Assembly: GCA_040756995.1 (NCBI GenBank)
Contig: JBFLYK010000002.1
Span: 62,001-126,000 of the forward strand
From: BP-133 sp040756995
GTDB taxonomy: Bacteria; Actinomycetota; Acidimicrobiia; IMCC26256; BP-133
Length of the DNA: 64,000 nt
Direction of reading: 5' to 3'
This document shows, one piece after another, positions 25,789-34,178 of this stretch. Numbering within the stretch: the first letter of the stretch is position 1; each line of letters begins with the position of its first letter. The notes beneath the pieces were generated by a model. That model was not told where the DNA came from. It saw nothing but the letters and a program-made list of their open reading frames with translations, and made no database searches. The translations under genes were made by a program, and so were the position numbers.

Positions 25789-26610
25789 ATGAATTCGATC
25801 GCACGCCGGATGTTCGAGCTCGTCGAGCCGATCGGTGTCATCCCCTATTCAGCCGACGAACCCAACGAAGCGATGTTCGCCCTCGGGTTCACCAACTACT
25901 GGGACACCTACTTCGCCGGACGGGCGGCGCCCCTAGGCCTCGTCCCCGCGGAGGTGGTGGACGCCCTCTTCTACAACTTCGCTCCCGGTGAGGTCGCCCG
26001 CCACATTCCCAAGGTGTGGCGCACCACCACACCCGAAGCGGCGATCGCCGCTCGCCAGGCCGGCTGCATGAAGGCGTTGCTGCGGATCCTCGGGGATCAC
26101 GTGGACTCTCCCGGCTTTGCCCGCGCCGCTGAACTGTTGACCAAGGCCGCGACCAGTGCACCGTTCGAGGGCCGGCCGATGTATGCCGCGCTGCGGGCGC
26201 TCCCGATCCCCGATGACGTGGTGGCCCGCCTGTTCCATGCCGCTTCTTTGCTGCGCGAGCACCGTGGTGACGGACACATCGCCGCCCTGATGGTTGAGGG
26301 TGTCGGCGGCCTCGAGGCTCACGTCCTGTTCGCCCTTGACATGGGGATGCCCGCGGCGAAGTTCGGCCGCCTCCACCACCTCCCGGCCGCGCAACTCGCC
26401 GCCGTGGTCGACGGGATGCGCGATCGCGGCCTGATCGGCGATGACGGTTGGCTCAGCGAGCAGGGTCGCGCTGTCAAACAGCGGGTCGAGGCGCTCACCG
26501 ACGACCTCGCGGCAAAGCCCTACGAAAGCCTCGAGCCGGCCGAGCTCGACGAGCTCATCGCCGCGCTCGAGCCGCTCGCCGCGCTGCTACTCGCCGCCCA
26601 GGACTGGTAG
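25789..26610 (+). CDS. SCO6745 family protein
   Basis: 273 residues, matching the actinobacterial SCO6745 (SalK-like) family of unknown function: MFELVEPIGVIPYSADEPNE, GFTNYWDTYFAGRAAPLG, and the helix-turn-helix-like C-terminal part (LAAVVDGMRDRGLIGDDGWL, a MarR-like wing). No enzyme motif is seen. ATG 25789 has a strong ribosome site (GGAGGGG), part of which lies in the palindrome CCTCCGGAGG at 25771-25780 and could be masked by it. It follows the ATPase on the same strand after 42 bases. Confidence 0.75.
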   Translation: MNSIARRMFELVEPIGVIPYSADEPNEAMFALGFTNYWDTYFAGRAAPLGLVPAEVVDALFYNFAPGEVARHIPKVWRTTTPEAAIAARQAGCMKALLRILGDHVDSPGFARAAELLTKAATSAPFEGRPMYAALRALPIPDDVVARLFHAASLLREHRGDGHIAALMVEGVGGLEAHVLFALDMGMPAAKFGRLHHLPAAQLAAVVDGMRDRGLIGDDGWLSEQGRAVKQRVEALTDDLAAKPYESLEPAELDELIAALEPLAALLLAAQDW

Positions 26611-26854
26611 ACGGCCCTCCGCGCAGCAGCTACATCTCGTCCGAGACGTGCAGGATCGACGCAGTGGCGCCCCCACAGGCACGCGGCGTGAGGAGGCAAC
26701 GCCCCCACGTGCCGATCGGTGGGCTTCGAGACGCCGCCTGCTCCCTGGATATGAGCGCGCGTTCTGGCGCGGCTTCGATCGTTGGGCCGGCATTTTGCGT
26801 GCAGCGAGTTCGAGTCTCCTAGCCACCGGTTGTCGCGACGCTGCATTCAAGGCG
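26611..26854. other. Non-coding flank of lower-GC pocket
   Basis: 244 bases between the SCO6745 gene and the end of the nucleotidyltransferase gene. I see no credible reading frame, RNA gene or repeat. With the equally empty 27452-27646 on the other side it brackets one gene whose base composition is visibly less GC-rich than its neighbours. Confidence 0.4.
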
Positions 26855-27451
26855 TCAATCGCTGAGCAGCCGCCGCCAGGGGTGGTCAGGGGCCAGAAAC
26901 CGTTCGAGCCGGCTACGGTGGTCACCTTCGAGCGACGGGATCACCTCTGCGGCGTCCATTTGATCTTTGTCTCGAGGGTTGGTGCTCTTGAAAAGCAGCT
27001 GTAGCTCGGGCGCCAGGTACGGCACATCGGTTTGGGTTCGAAGGACGGCATCGGACCACGCCAGGCGGATCGACCGGTCACGCCGGTAGATCCATTCGTG
27101 GTCGTCGCCTTCGCCCAGGGTCACATCGATCAGCCATGGGCCGTTGTCGGCTCGGCGGCACCAAAGGTTGTTCTGGTGAAGATCCGAATCGAGAGTACCG
27201 CCGTCCCACGGGGTCAGCACTCCGCCAGCGGCGAGATGGATGTCCCAGCCGACGAGGTGCCGGCGTAGCGCCGGGGCGTCGCGTCGGCACATTCCGACAT
27301 CAGTATCCTCGTGCCGACGCCACTGGCGTCCGACGTGCAGTTCCAAAGCCCAACCGCCGCTGATCCACCAGCGAAACGGTGCCGACCCGAACACCTCCCG
27401 GACAGACGGGATGTCCAACGGCTCCCAGCGACCGAACCCGGCACCGACCAC
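26855..27451 (-). CDS. Nucleotidyltransferase-fold protein (AadB/LinB-like)
   Basis: 198 residues. WWISGGWALELHVGRQWRRH followed by EDTDVGM gives the GGWA loop and the D-x-D metal motif of small nucleotidyltransferases related to aminoglycoside 2''-adenylyltransferase and lincosamide nucleotidyltransferases. A later DVTLGEGDDHEWIYRRD and YLAPELQLLFKS match the same group. It transfers a nucleotide to an unknown acceptor; drug resistance cannot be claimed from this. GTG 27451 has no ribosome site. Codon use is less GC-rich than the neighbours and it has empty flanks, which suggests separate acquisition. Confidence 0.72.
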   Translation of the reverse strand: MVGAGFGRWEPLDIPSVREVFGSAPFRWWISGGWALELHVGRQWRRHEDTDVGMCRRDAPALRRHLVGWDIHLAAGGVLTPWDGGTLDSDLHQNNLWCRRADNGPWLIDVTLGEGDDHEWIYRRDRSIRLAWSDAVLRTQTDVPYLAPELQLLFKSTNPRDKDQMDAAEVIPSLEGDHRSRLERFLAPDHPWRRLLSD

Positions 27452-27646
27452 GACGCGGCAGCGTACCGGCTCGTATCGCTCGCCCTGAGAGGCAGAGCGA
27501 AGGCCAACACCGATACCGAACGGGCTGGAGCTATATCCAACGGATCAAGTGGCAAGGTACAGAATCACGACCGCGGCGTTTTCGCATCCGGCTGCATAAC
27601 TGGCGATCGGGCGTGGAGCTTGACGAGGGGGCGCCGTCGGGTGCGG

Positions 27647-28957
27647 TCAGGAGACTTCGCGGAGGTCGAGGAGGCAGTCGACGGCTTCGTGGAGGTCGAG
27701 TTTTTCGCCGGCGCCCCAGAGGCAGGTGCCGGCGTCGTCGGCCAGGGGGATGGGGAGGCGGGTGAGCGGGGAGCCGGCGGCTGAGGGGAGGTGGATGGGT
27801 GATCCGTCGGGGCGGAGGAATTCGATTTCGGCGCCGTTGGTGCTGGCTCGGCAGATGTAGCCGCCTTCGTGGACGGCCCGGTGGTGCTTCGAGCACAGGA
27901 GAATGACGTTGCCGAGGACGGTTTCGCCGCCTCGGGTCCAGTGGCGGATGTGGTGGGCGTGCAGGTGGCGGCGGGAGCCGCAACCCGGGAATTGGCAGCA
28001 GCCGTCCCGGGCGGCGAGGGCTCGGCGAAGGGCGGATGGCGGACGGCGGTGGCGCCGGCCGACGTTGAGGGGGTTTCCGTCGGCGTCCTCGATGATGGTG
28101 ACCAGTTTGGCGTCGCACGCGAGGCGGCGGGCCGTCTCCGGGGCGAGGGCGGGGCCGTCGTCGAGCTGGCAGCATCCGCTGGGGTCGTCATCGGTCAGCA
28201 CCGAGACGTCGACGTGGACGACGACTTCAGGGACTTGGCGGACCAAGCCTTCCGCCATGCCGGCCGCCATGGCCGATTCGGCCAGGGCGACGAAGGCGTC
28301 GGCTCGGCGGGCGTCGGGGCATTCCTGGAGCGTGGCGGGCGGTTCCGCGGAACCGCCTTGCTCCGCTTTCATCATGGCTTCCACGGCGGCGATGAACTGG
28401 GCACCGGCCTCGGGGTCGAGCCGGGCGGAGATGACCAATGAGCCGTCATCCTCCCACTGCCAGCGGGCGTAGCGATCGGCGTGACGGTCGTTGACATCCT
28501 GCAGGTCGTCATTGCGCAGCGCCGATCGATAGCCGCGCACCATCCGCTCCAGCTGCGACGCGGTGCTGTGCCGGGCCCAGTCCACCAGTGTCGCCTCGTT
28601 GTCCGGCGTGGCGATTCTCGTGATGGCCCGAACCTTGGCGTAGGACAGATCGCCGGCGGCGAACGCTGCCCGGGTCACCGGCAGGTCGGGAAGGGCGCGG
28701 GCGACCCGGACGTGCTCGCGAGCCGTCCGGCGGTCAATGCCGCAGATCCAGTCGAGATAGTGAGCGCAGTTGTGGCATTCCCACGCCTCCCAGGCCCGGC
28801 GACGGTCGAACTCACCGATGAGCAGCAGCCAGCGACAGGTGGCGGCCGACAGCTGGGCGTTCCAGCCGACGATCTCGGCTTCGAGCCGTTCCACCGGGAG
28901 GTCAGTCAGGTCCTGCTCCGGGCCAGCGTCCACCGACAGGAGCGCAGTGGCGGTCAT
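27647..28957 (-). CDS. HNH endonuclease signature protein, DUF222/13E12 family
   Basis: 436 residues. DUF222 (about 20-260; DLPVERLEAEIVGWNAQLSA, RTAREHVRVARALPDLP) is followed by an HNH domain near 340-390 (CQFPGCGSRRHLHAHHIRHW ... NVILLCSKHHRAVHEGG) with paired Cys for zinc. This is the typical layout of the 13E12 repeat proteins that occur in many copies in actinobacterial genomes; the target and role are unknown. ATG 28957 has AAGGAGG upstream. No mobile-element ends were found around it. Confidence 0.88.
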   Translation of the reverse strand: MTATALLSVDAGPEQDLTDLPVERLEAEIVGWNAQLSAATCRWLLLIGEFDRRRAWEAWECHNCAHYLDWICGIDRRTAREHVRVARALPDLPVTRAAFAAGDLSYAKVRAITRIATPDNEATLVDWARHSTASQLERMVRGYRSALRNDDLQDVNDRHADRYARWQWEDDGSLVISARLDPEAGAQFIAAVEAMMKAEQGGSAEPPATLQECPDARRADAFVALAESAMAAGMAEGLVRQVPEVVVHVDVSVLTDDDPSGCCQLDDGPALAPETARRLACDAKLVTIIEDADGNPLNVGRRHRRPPSALRRALAARDGCCQFPGCGSRRHLHAHHIRHWTRGGETVLGNVILLCSKHHRAVHEGGYICRASTNGAEIEFLRPDGSPIHLPSAAGSPLTRLPIPLADDAGTCLWGAGEKLDLHEAVDCLLDLREVS

Positions 28958-29048
28958 CCCCAGCCTCCTTGTTTCGAGGTGCCTTGATCGTAACGACCAG
29001 GTATGACAACGAAACCTGGGGTTCCAGCCGCTCAAGAGTGTCGGCCAG

Positions 29049-29699
29049 TCAGTGGCTCAGGTCGCCCGGCGGTGGGGTTTCGCCGACGGCGCTCACTTCT
29101 GCCGCTGGTTCCGGGGCCAGGACGGGCTCTGCCCGAGCGAGGCCGGCCAGAGCCAGTCCCAGGCCGAGGGCGCCCAAGGCATGCCAGGCGGCGTGCGGTT
29201 GCCACACGGTGGACGGGTTGCACAGGCTTGATCCCGTCCGGCCGGCCCAGTACCCGACGAAGGCGAGGACGATCCACGGCGCAGCCGGTTTCCAGACCGC
29301 CATGAGGACGGCGGCCGCCGAACGGACGCCGGCCCGGGCCAGCAGCCAGAGGTGGTTGGCCCCGATGACGGCGGCCAGGACCGGGATGGAGACGTTGTGG
29401 GCCCAGTGCGCCCAGTCGGGCTGCGGACCGTGATAGGCGAAGCTGCCGACGCCCACGGCCGTCATCGCCAGGCCGCCCGCGATCAGCGCTCTCCGCGCGA
29501 CCCCGGTCATCGGCAGCCCGCCGGCGACCAGCGTTCCCCGCTCGACGCCGGAGGCCCGGGACTGCCAGAGGAGCGAGGCGCCGACGGCCACGTACGTGAG
29601 ACTCGACAGGGCGTTGGCCGGCTGCGCCAGCCATCCCGAGCGGATTCCCTCGCAGTCGGCGCCGCCGAGGACGGCGACGACAGGCAGCATCTCGACCAT
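29049..29699 (-). CDS. Ceramidase-like (CREST) integral membrane protein
   Basis: About 216 residues with six or seven spans. The hydrolase signature of the alkaline ceramidase/PAQR superfamily is visible: DCEG near the N-terminus, GSFAYHGPQPDWAHWAHN (Ser, His, Asp in the expected span), and WQPHAAWHALG (H-x4-H-like pair) near the end. These residues hold a zinc ion in CREST hydrolases. Actinobacteria rarely make ceramide, so the substrate may be another amide lipid. The start is uncertain: ATG 29699 or 29690, or GTG 29723. It is divergent from otsA. Confidence 0.6.
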   Translation of the reverse strand: MVEMLPVVAVLGGADCEGIRSGWLAQPANALSSLTYVAVGASLLWQSRASGVERGTLVAGGLPMTGVARRALIAGGLAMTAVGVGSFAYHGPQPDWAHWAHNVSIPVLAAVIGANHLWLLARAGVRSAAAVLMAVWKPAAPWIVLAFVGYWAGRTGSSLCNPSTVWQPHAAWHALGALGLGLALAGLARAEPVLAPEPAAEVSAVGETPPPGDLSH

Positions 29700-29790
29700 T
29701 GGCAACGACGATAGCGGCATCACCAGAGTCGGCCGAGGGTGTCACACAAAGCCCGGCGGGGCATACCCGTCCTGAGAAAGGTTTCCAGTC

Positions 29791-31296
29791 ATGTCGACGA
29801 CTCCAGGCCCTGCTGACACTCCTGATCCGACGGGCGGGCGGCGGGTCATCCTGGTCTCGAACCGGGGACCGGTGCAGTACGGCCGCGACGCCGGCACCGG
29901 CGAGCGGACGGCGACGCGGGGCGCGGGCGGGCTGGTCACCGCTCTTTCGGGACTGGGCCGCCATCTCGACGACGGAGTCTGGGTCTGTGCCGCCATGAGC
30001 GACGAGGACGCCGTCGTCGCCCGCCAGTCACCCGAGGGCCTGTACCCGCCGGAACTCGGCGACGACCGGCTCCGGGTGCGCCTGGTCGCCCTCGACCCCC
30101 AGGCCCAGGACGACTTCTACACCGTCATCGCCAACCCGCTGCTGTGGTTCATCCAGCACCACCTCTACGACCTGAAGTCGGCGCCCAACATCACCCGGCG
30201 GGAGATCGACGCCTTCGAGTCGGGCTACGCCGAGGTGAACCGGCGCTTCGCCGACGTCGTGGCCGACGAGGTGGACGCCGCCGGCGGCGACGCCATCGTC
30301 ATGGTGCACGACTACCACTTCTATCTGCTGCCGGCCGAGGTGCGCCGCCGCTGCCCCGGCGTCGTCCTCCACCACTTCGTGCACATCCCCTGGCCAGGCC
30401 CCGATACGTGGCGGGTCCTGCCCCCGCCCATGCGCGACGCGCTGTTCCAGGGGCTGCTCGGCAACGACGTGGTCGGGTTTCACACCGAGCGCTACGCCCG
30501 CGACTTCCTGCTCGGCTGCCAGGAGCTGCTCCACCTGCCCGTCGACCTGCCGGCCATGGAAGTCATGGTCGACGGCCGCGTCGTCCGGGCCCGCTGGTAC
30601 CCGATCTCGATCGATCCGGAGACCTTCGAGGCCATGGCCGAGTCGCCGGCCGTCCTCGACCAGGAACGGGAACTGGTCGGGCGGCGGGGCGACTTCCTCC
30701 TGCTGCGCGTCGACCGGACCGACCCGAGCAAGAACATCGTCCGGGGTTTCCTCGCCTACGACCTGCTCCTCCAGGACCATCCCGAGCTGGCCGAGCGGAT
30801 CACGTTCCTGGCCCTGCTCCAGCCCAGCCGCCAGGACGTCCCCGAGTACGCCGCCTATCTCGAGCGGATCGAGGCCACCGTCGACGAGGTGAACGCCAGG
30901 CACCGCACCGGCAAGTGGCGACCGATCGAGCTGCACCTCGAGGACAACCTCGACCTGGCGGTGGCCGCCTACAAGCAGTTCGACGTCCTCATGGTCAACG
31001 CCATGTTCGACGGGATGAACCTCGTGGCCAAGGAGTCGATCGTCGTCAACCGCCGCGACGGCGTACTCGCCCTGTCCGAGAACACCGGTGCCCACGCCGA
31101 GCTCGGCGCCTTCGCCGTCACGCTGCACCCCTTCGACCTGCAGCAGCAGGCCGACGCCCTCTTCGCCGCGCTCACCATGCCGGCCGGTGAGCGGCGGGAC
31201 CGCCGCAAGGCCTGCCTCGAGGTCGTACGGCAGAACGACGTCGCCAAGTGGCTGCAGGTCCAACTGGCCGACATCAGCCGAGCGGCCGAGGGTTGA
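29791..31296 (+). CDS. otsA: Trehalose-6-phosphate synthase-like GT20 glycosyltransferase
   Basis: 501 residues, GT20 family, with the donor/acceptor loop SNRGPVQYGRDA, VHDYHFYLLPAEVRRRCPG and VNAMFDGMNLVAKE. The catalytic loop reads VDRTDPSKNIVRGF: Arg309 and Lys314 keep the spacing of the UDP-binding Arg/Lys of E. coli OtsA, but the classical DYSKG is DPSKN, as in a distinct actinobacterial branch. It should form trehalose-6-phosphate from a nucleotide-glucose and glucose-6-phosphate; the adjacent phosphatase gene supports this, although pseudo-glycosyltransferase relatives exist. ATG 29791 is used. otsB follows two bases after the stop. Confidence 0.82.
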   Translation: MSTTPGPADTPDPTGGRRVILVSNRGPVQYGRDAGTGERTATRGAGGLVTALSGLGRHLDDGVWVCAAMSDEDAVVARQSPEGLYPPELGDDRLRVRLVALDPQAQDDFYTVIANPLLWFIQHHLYDLKSAPNITRREIDAFESGYAEVNRRFADVVADEVDAAGGDAIVMVHDYHFYLLPAEVRRRCPGVVLHHFVHIPWPGPDTWRVLPPPMRDALFQGLLGNDVVGFHTERYARDFLLGCQELLHLPVDLPAMEVMVDGRVVRARWYPISIDPETFEAMAESPAVLDQERELVGRRGDFLLLRVDRTDPSKNIVRGFLAYDLLLQDHPELAERITFLALLQPSRQDVPEYAAYLERIEATVDEVNARHRTGKWRPIELHLEDNLDLAVAAYKQFDVLMVNAMFDGMNLVAKESIVVNRRDGVLALSENTGAHAELGAFAVTLHPFDLQQQADALFAALTMPAGERRDRRKACLEVVRQNDVAKWLQVQLADISRAAEG

Positions 31297-31298
31297 CC

Positions 31299-32099
31299 GT
31301 GCGGGGTGAGGTGGCCGACGTGGCCCCGCGGCTGGCGCCCTTCGCCGACGACCCGCGCCGTTCGGTGGTCATCGTCGACTTCGACGGGACGCTGGCCCCG
31401 ATCGTGCCCGATCCGCCGGCGGCGGTCCCCTTGCCGGCCGCGGCCGGGACGCTCGGCCGGCTGGCGGGGCTCGTCGGGCGGGTGGCGGTGGTGAGCGGCC
31501 GGCCGCTCGACTTCCTCCGCCGGCACCTGCCGGTGGACGGGCTGGTGCTGTTCGGTCAGTACGGCGTCGAACGGGTCGACGGTGGCCGGATCACGTCCGC
31601 CCCGGACACCACCCGGTGGGCCGACGTCGTGCGCCGGGCGGCCGGCGAGGCCGAGGCCCGGCTGCCGGGCCTGTTCGTGGAACGGAAGGGCGCCGTGGCG
31701 GTGGCGCTTCACTGGCGGCAGCGGCCGGAGCTCGAGACGGCGGCCGTCGAGCTCGGCCGCCGGCTGGCCGGGGACCTCGGTCTCCGGCTCGAGCCCGGCC
31801 GCATGACGCTGGAGCTGCGGGCGCCGCTCGACGTCGACAAGGGCACGGTGGTCGAGGAGCTGACCGCCGGCGCCGCCGCCGCGCTGTTCATCGGCGACGA
31901 CCGCGGGGACCTGGCCGCCTTCGCCGCTCTCACCCGCCGGGTCGAGGACGGCCACCTGCCCTATGCCCTCCGGGTCGCCGTCCGGTCGGCGGAGACACCC
32001 GCGGAGCTGCTCGACCAGGCCGACCTGACCGTCGACGGGCCGCACGGCGCGCTCGAACTCCTCGATCGGCTCGCCGATCTCGTGGGACCGCCGGCCTAG
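31299..32099 (+). CDS. otsB: Trehalose-6-phosphate phosphatase
   Basis: 266 residues, HAD superfamily. Motif I is VVIVDFDGTLAPIVPDP with the nucleophile and acid/base Asp. Motif II is VAVVSGRPLDFL. Motif III/IV covers LDVDKGTVVEEL and ALFIGDDRGDLAAF. It removes phosphate from trehalose-6-phosphate to give trehalose, a compatible solute. GTG 31299 lies two bases after the otsA stop, with GAGGG upstream, so the two are an operon. Confidence 0.88.
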   Translation: MRGEVADVAPRLAPFADDPRRSVVIVDFDGTLAPIVPDPPAAVPLPAAAGTLGRLAGLVGRVAVVSGRPLDFLRRHLPVDGLVLFGQYGVERVDGGRITSAPDTTRWADVVRRAAGEAEARLPGLFVERKGAVAVALHWRQRPELETAAVELGRRLAGDLGLRLEPGRMTLELRAPLDVDKGTVVEELTAGAAAALFIGDDRGDLAAFAALTRRVEDGHLPYALRVAVRSAETPAELLDQADLTVDGPHGALELLDRLADLVGPPA

Positions 32100-32115
32100 C
32101 CGGTAGAACTTCAGC

Positions 32116-32985
32116 ATGGGTTCCGGTGCTTCCGGCGGTTGGCCGTTCTGGGCGGGAACGAGCGAGGAACGGGTCGACGAGGCGCTGCGGCTCGCCGGGC
32201 TCCGTCCGGGAGAGCGGCTGGTCGACCTCGGCTGCGGCGACGGACGGGTCCTGCTGCGGGCGGCCGATGCATTCGGCGCCGAGGTGCAGGGCGTGGAACT
32301 CGATCCCGGGCTGGCGGCGATCGCCCGGGAGCGGCTGGCGGCGGCCGGTGTCGACGGGACGGTGGTGGAGGCCGACTTCGCGTCGGTTCCCATCGACGCC
32401 GACGTGGTGTTCGCCTTCCTCAGCCCGGCGACGCTGCAGCGACTCCGGCCGCAGCTGAGTGCCCTCCCGTCCTCCGCCCGGGTCGTCACCACCGGCTATC
32501 CGGTGCCCGGCTGGTTACCCAACGACCTCGGCGATCGCGTCTACCTCTACCGGTTGCCCCCGGCCGAGCAGCCGGTCGACCGCCGGGAACGGGGTTGGGT
32601 GAGCGCCGGCGCGCTGGTGAGTGTCACGCCCGGCGCCCCCGCCCTGGTGGCCGTGAAGCTCCAGACCGACGGTGGCCCGGTGGTGGTGTCCGTGACCGGT
32701 CGCGGCCTCGACGGCTGGCTGACCATCCGGACCGGAGCGGACGACGTCGCCCCCGGCGAGCCGGTCGTCGTCGACCTCCGGTTCGAGCCTGTTCCGGAGG
32801 GGCTGGAGGCCTCGGGAACACTGGACGCGGAAGGGGCCGGCTCCTTCCGGCTCTTCGCCGTCGCCGACAACGGTGAACCCGGTATCTGGGGCCTCTCCGA
32901 GTCGGGTTGCGACCTCGCCGCCGACCGGATGAGCCGAGGCCAGCTGGTCTCCATACTCGAAGAGGCCCGCCGCGGGACGGCCTAG
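32116..32985 (+). CDS. Class I SAM-dependent methyltransferase with C-terminal beta domain
   Basis: 289 residues. The N-terminal 150 residues are a Rossmann methyltransferase (LVDLGCGDGRVLLRAADAFG, QGVELDPGLAAIARERL, VVEADFASVP). Residues of about 160-289 are a beta-rich domain I cannot name (VSVTPGAPALVAVKLQTDGG ... GSFRLFAVADNGEPG). ATG 32116 lies 16 bases after otsB, so it may belong to that operon. It overlaps the convergent SCP-2 gene by four bases. The substrate is unknown. Confidence 0.75.
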   Translation: MGSGASGGWPFWAGTSEERVDEALRLAGLRPGERLVDLGCGDGRVLLRAADAFGAEVQGVELDPGLAAIARERLAAAGVDGTVVEADFASVPIDADVVFAFLSPATLQRLRPQLSALPSSARVVTTGYPVPGWLPNDLGDRVYLYRLPPAEQPVDRRERGWVSAGALVSVTPGAPALVAVKLQTDGGPVVVSVTGRGLDGWLTIRTGADDVAPGEPVVVDLRFEPVPEGLEASGTLDAEGAGSFRLFAVADNGEPGIWGLSESGCDLAADRMSRGQLVSILEEARRGTA

Positions 32986-33398
32986 GCGATCACCTTGTCG
33001 GAGTAGCCGTTGGCTTCGAGGAACTCCCGGTAGCGGGGGAAGGCGGGGCGCATGGCGGGCAGGAGCTTGAGCATCTTGCCCATCGGGCCCGACACCTGCA
33101 CCTGCTTCTTGGCCAGGGCGACGGTCATGTTGAGCTTGCCCTGCCAGAAGCGGTGGGCGTCGTCGGCGCTCATGACGAGGTTGATCTCCGCCACGGCGTC
33201 GACCGGCGGGTCGTTCACGACCAGCGGCGGATCCTGCGTGCAGTCCACCAGCGTCCGGGCCTCCGGCGCGGTGTAGGTCACGAGGAACGACGTGTCGGCG
33301 GCCGTGAACTTCGGACGCATGTCGGGCGCCTTGGTGATCTCGTCGAGGAAGGCGCCGAGCGTGGCGTGGAGCTCCTCAGCGGACCGGAACGTAGTCAT
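32982..33398 (-). CDS. SCP-2 sterol-carrier-like protein
   Basis: 138 residues, SCP-2 fold: ADTSFLVTYTAPEARTLVDC, AVAEINLVMSADDAHRFWQG, KLNMTVALAKKQVQVSGPMG. These small proteins bind sterols, fatty acyl chains or other hydrophobic ligands in the cytoplasm. ATG 33398 has GGAGGAGGG upstream and lies inside the end of the preceding membrane-protein gene (23-base overlap). It is the last gene of a four-gene operon with a carotenoid oxygenase, an F420-type oxidoreductase and an AveC-like membrane protein, so it may carry a terpenoid intermediate. Confidence 0.82.
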   Translation of the reverse strand: MTTFRSAEELHATLGAFLDEITKAPDMRPKFTAADTSFLVTYTAPEARTLVDCTQDPPLVVNDPPVDAVAEINLVMSADDAHRFWQGKLNMTVALAKKQVQVSGPMGKMLKLLPAMRPAFPRYREFLEANGYSDKVIA

Positions 33399-34167
33399 GA
33401 GCCCTCCTCCAGGGGACGACGACGGACTCCGCCGTGCACACGGCCTTGCTGTACAGCCAGAAGAAGACGCTGCACAGGCCGCAGGTGGCGAGCGTCCCCA
33501 CATAGGCGGCGGCCTTGCTCGTCGTCGAGTTGATCGCCAGATAGCCGGCCACCGAACCGGCCGTGTGCACGGCCACGAACAGCGCCGGCATCAACGGGAC
33601 GAGCAGCACCAGACCCCGCTCGGGCAGGACCCGTCGCAGCAGGTGCAGGACGACGGCCGTCCCCACCAGGCCGTGGGCGTTGACGAAGCCCCACCACAGC
33701 GGGACCTGGCCGAACTGGACGCCCTGCGGGCCGTAGTACCGCCAGAGGTCGTAGTGCATGGGGACGACCTCGAACACGATCGTGGCCGCCACCGCGCTCC
33801 CGCACAACATCAGGAAGCGCCGGGCCGTGATGCCCTTGTCGAACAGACCGAGCAGAGCCAGGTAGGCCGGCGCGACATAGAACATCAGCGTGAGGCCGAT
33901 GTAGGCCGGGATGTGCCGGCCGAACGACGACGTCCAGGGGATCCGGTCCTCCTGGGCGAAGATGGCGTGGCCCATCGTGTCGATGAACGGCTCGACGAAG
34001 CAGGTCAGGGCACCGCCGACGAAGAGGTAGAGCGGCAACGCCGACCGCCCCCGCCGGGCCGCCCGCACGCAGAACAGGAATGATCCCACCGCCCCGAGCC
34101 CGGCCAGCGCCGTCGCCCAGTTCTCGATGTGGGACGGGATCCCGTAGATCGGCGCTTCCAGGTTCAC
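33376..34167 (-). CDS. Seven-span membrane protein, AveC-like
   Basis: 263 residues with about seven spans. The segments CFVEPFIDTMGHAIFAQED and WTSSFGRHIPAYIGL match the pattern EPxxDxxG ... W T x x F G R H I P of the family annotated after AveC, a spirocyclase/dehydratase of avermectin synthesis; most members have no proven reaction. GTG 34167 has GGAGGAGCGG upstream. It lies 11 bases after the F420-type gene and overlaps the SCP-2 gene. In context it may cyclise or dehydrate a carotenoid- or terpenoid-derived product. Confidence 0.6.
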   Translation of the reverse strand: MNLEAPIYGIPSHIENWATALAGLGAVGSFLFCVRAARRGRSALPLYLFVGGALTCFVEPFIDTMGHAIFAQEDRIPWTSSFGRHIPAYIGLTLMFYVAPAYLALLGLFDKGITARRFLMLCGSAVAATIVFEVVPMHYDLWRYYGPQGVQFGQVPLWWGFVNAHGLVGTAVVLHLLRRVLPERGLVLLVPLMPALFVAVHTAGSVAGYLAINSTTSKAAAYVGTLATCGLCSVFFWLYSKAVCTAESVVVPWRRAHDYVPVR

Positions 34168-34178
34168 CCGCTCCTCCT

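Noticed and set aside
26803..26830. GTTCGAGTC followed by CCTAGCCACC, like the T-arm and 3' end of a tRNA
   Set aside because: The T-stem does not pair properly, and no matching acceptor strand or anticodon arm lies in the 80 bases upstream.
27647..28957. HNH/DUF222 gene as a homing endonuclease or mobile element
   Set aside because: No intron, intein or terminal repeats; the family is a normal multi-copy actinobacterial gene type.
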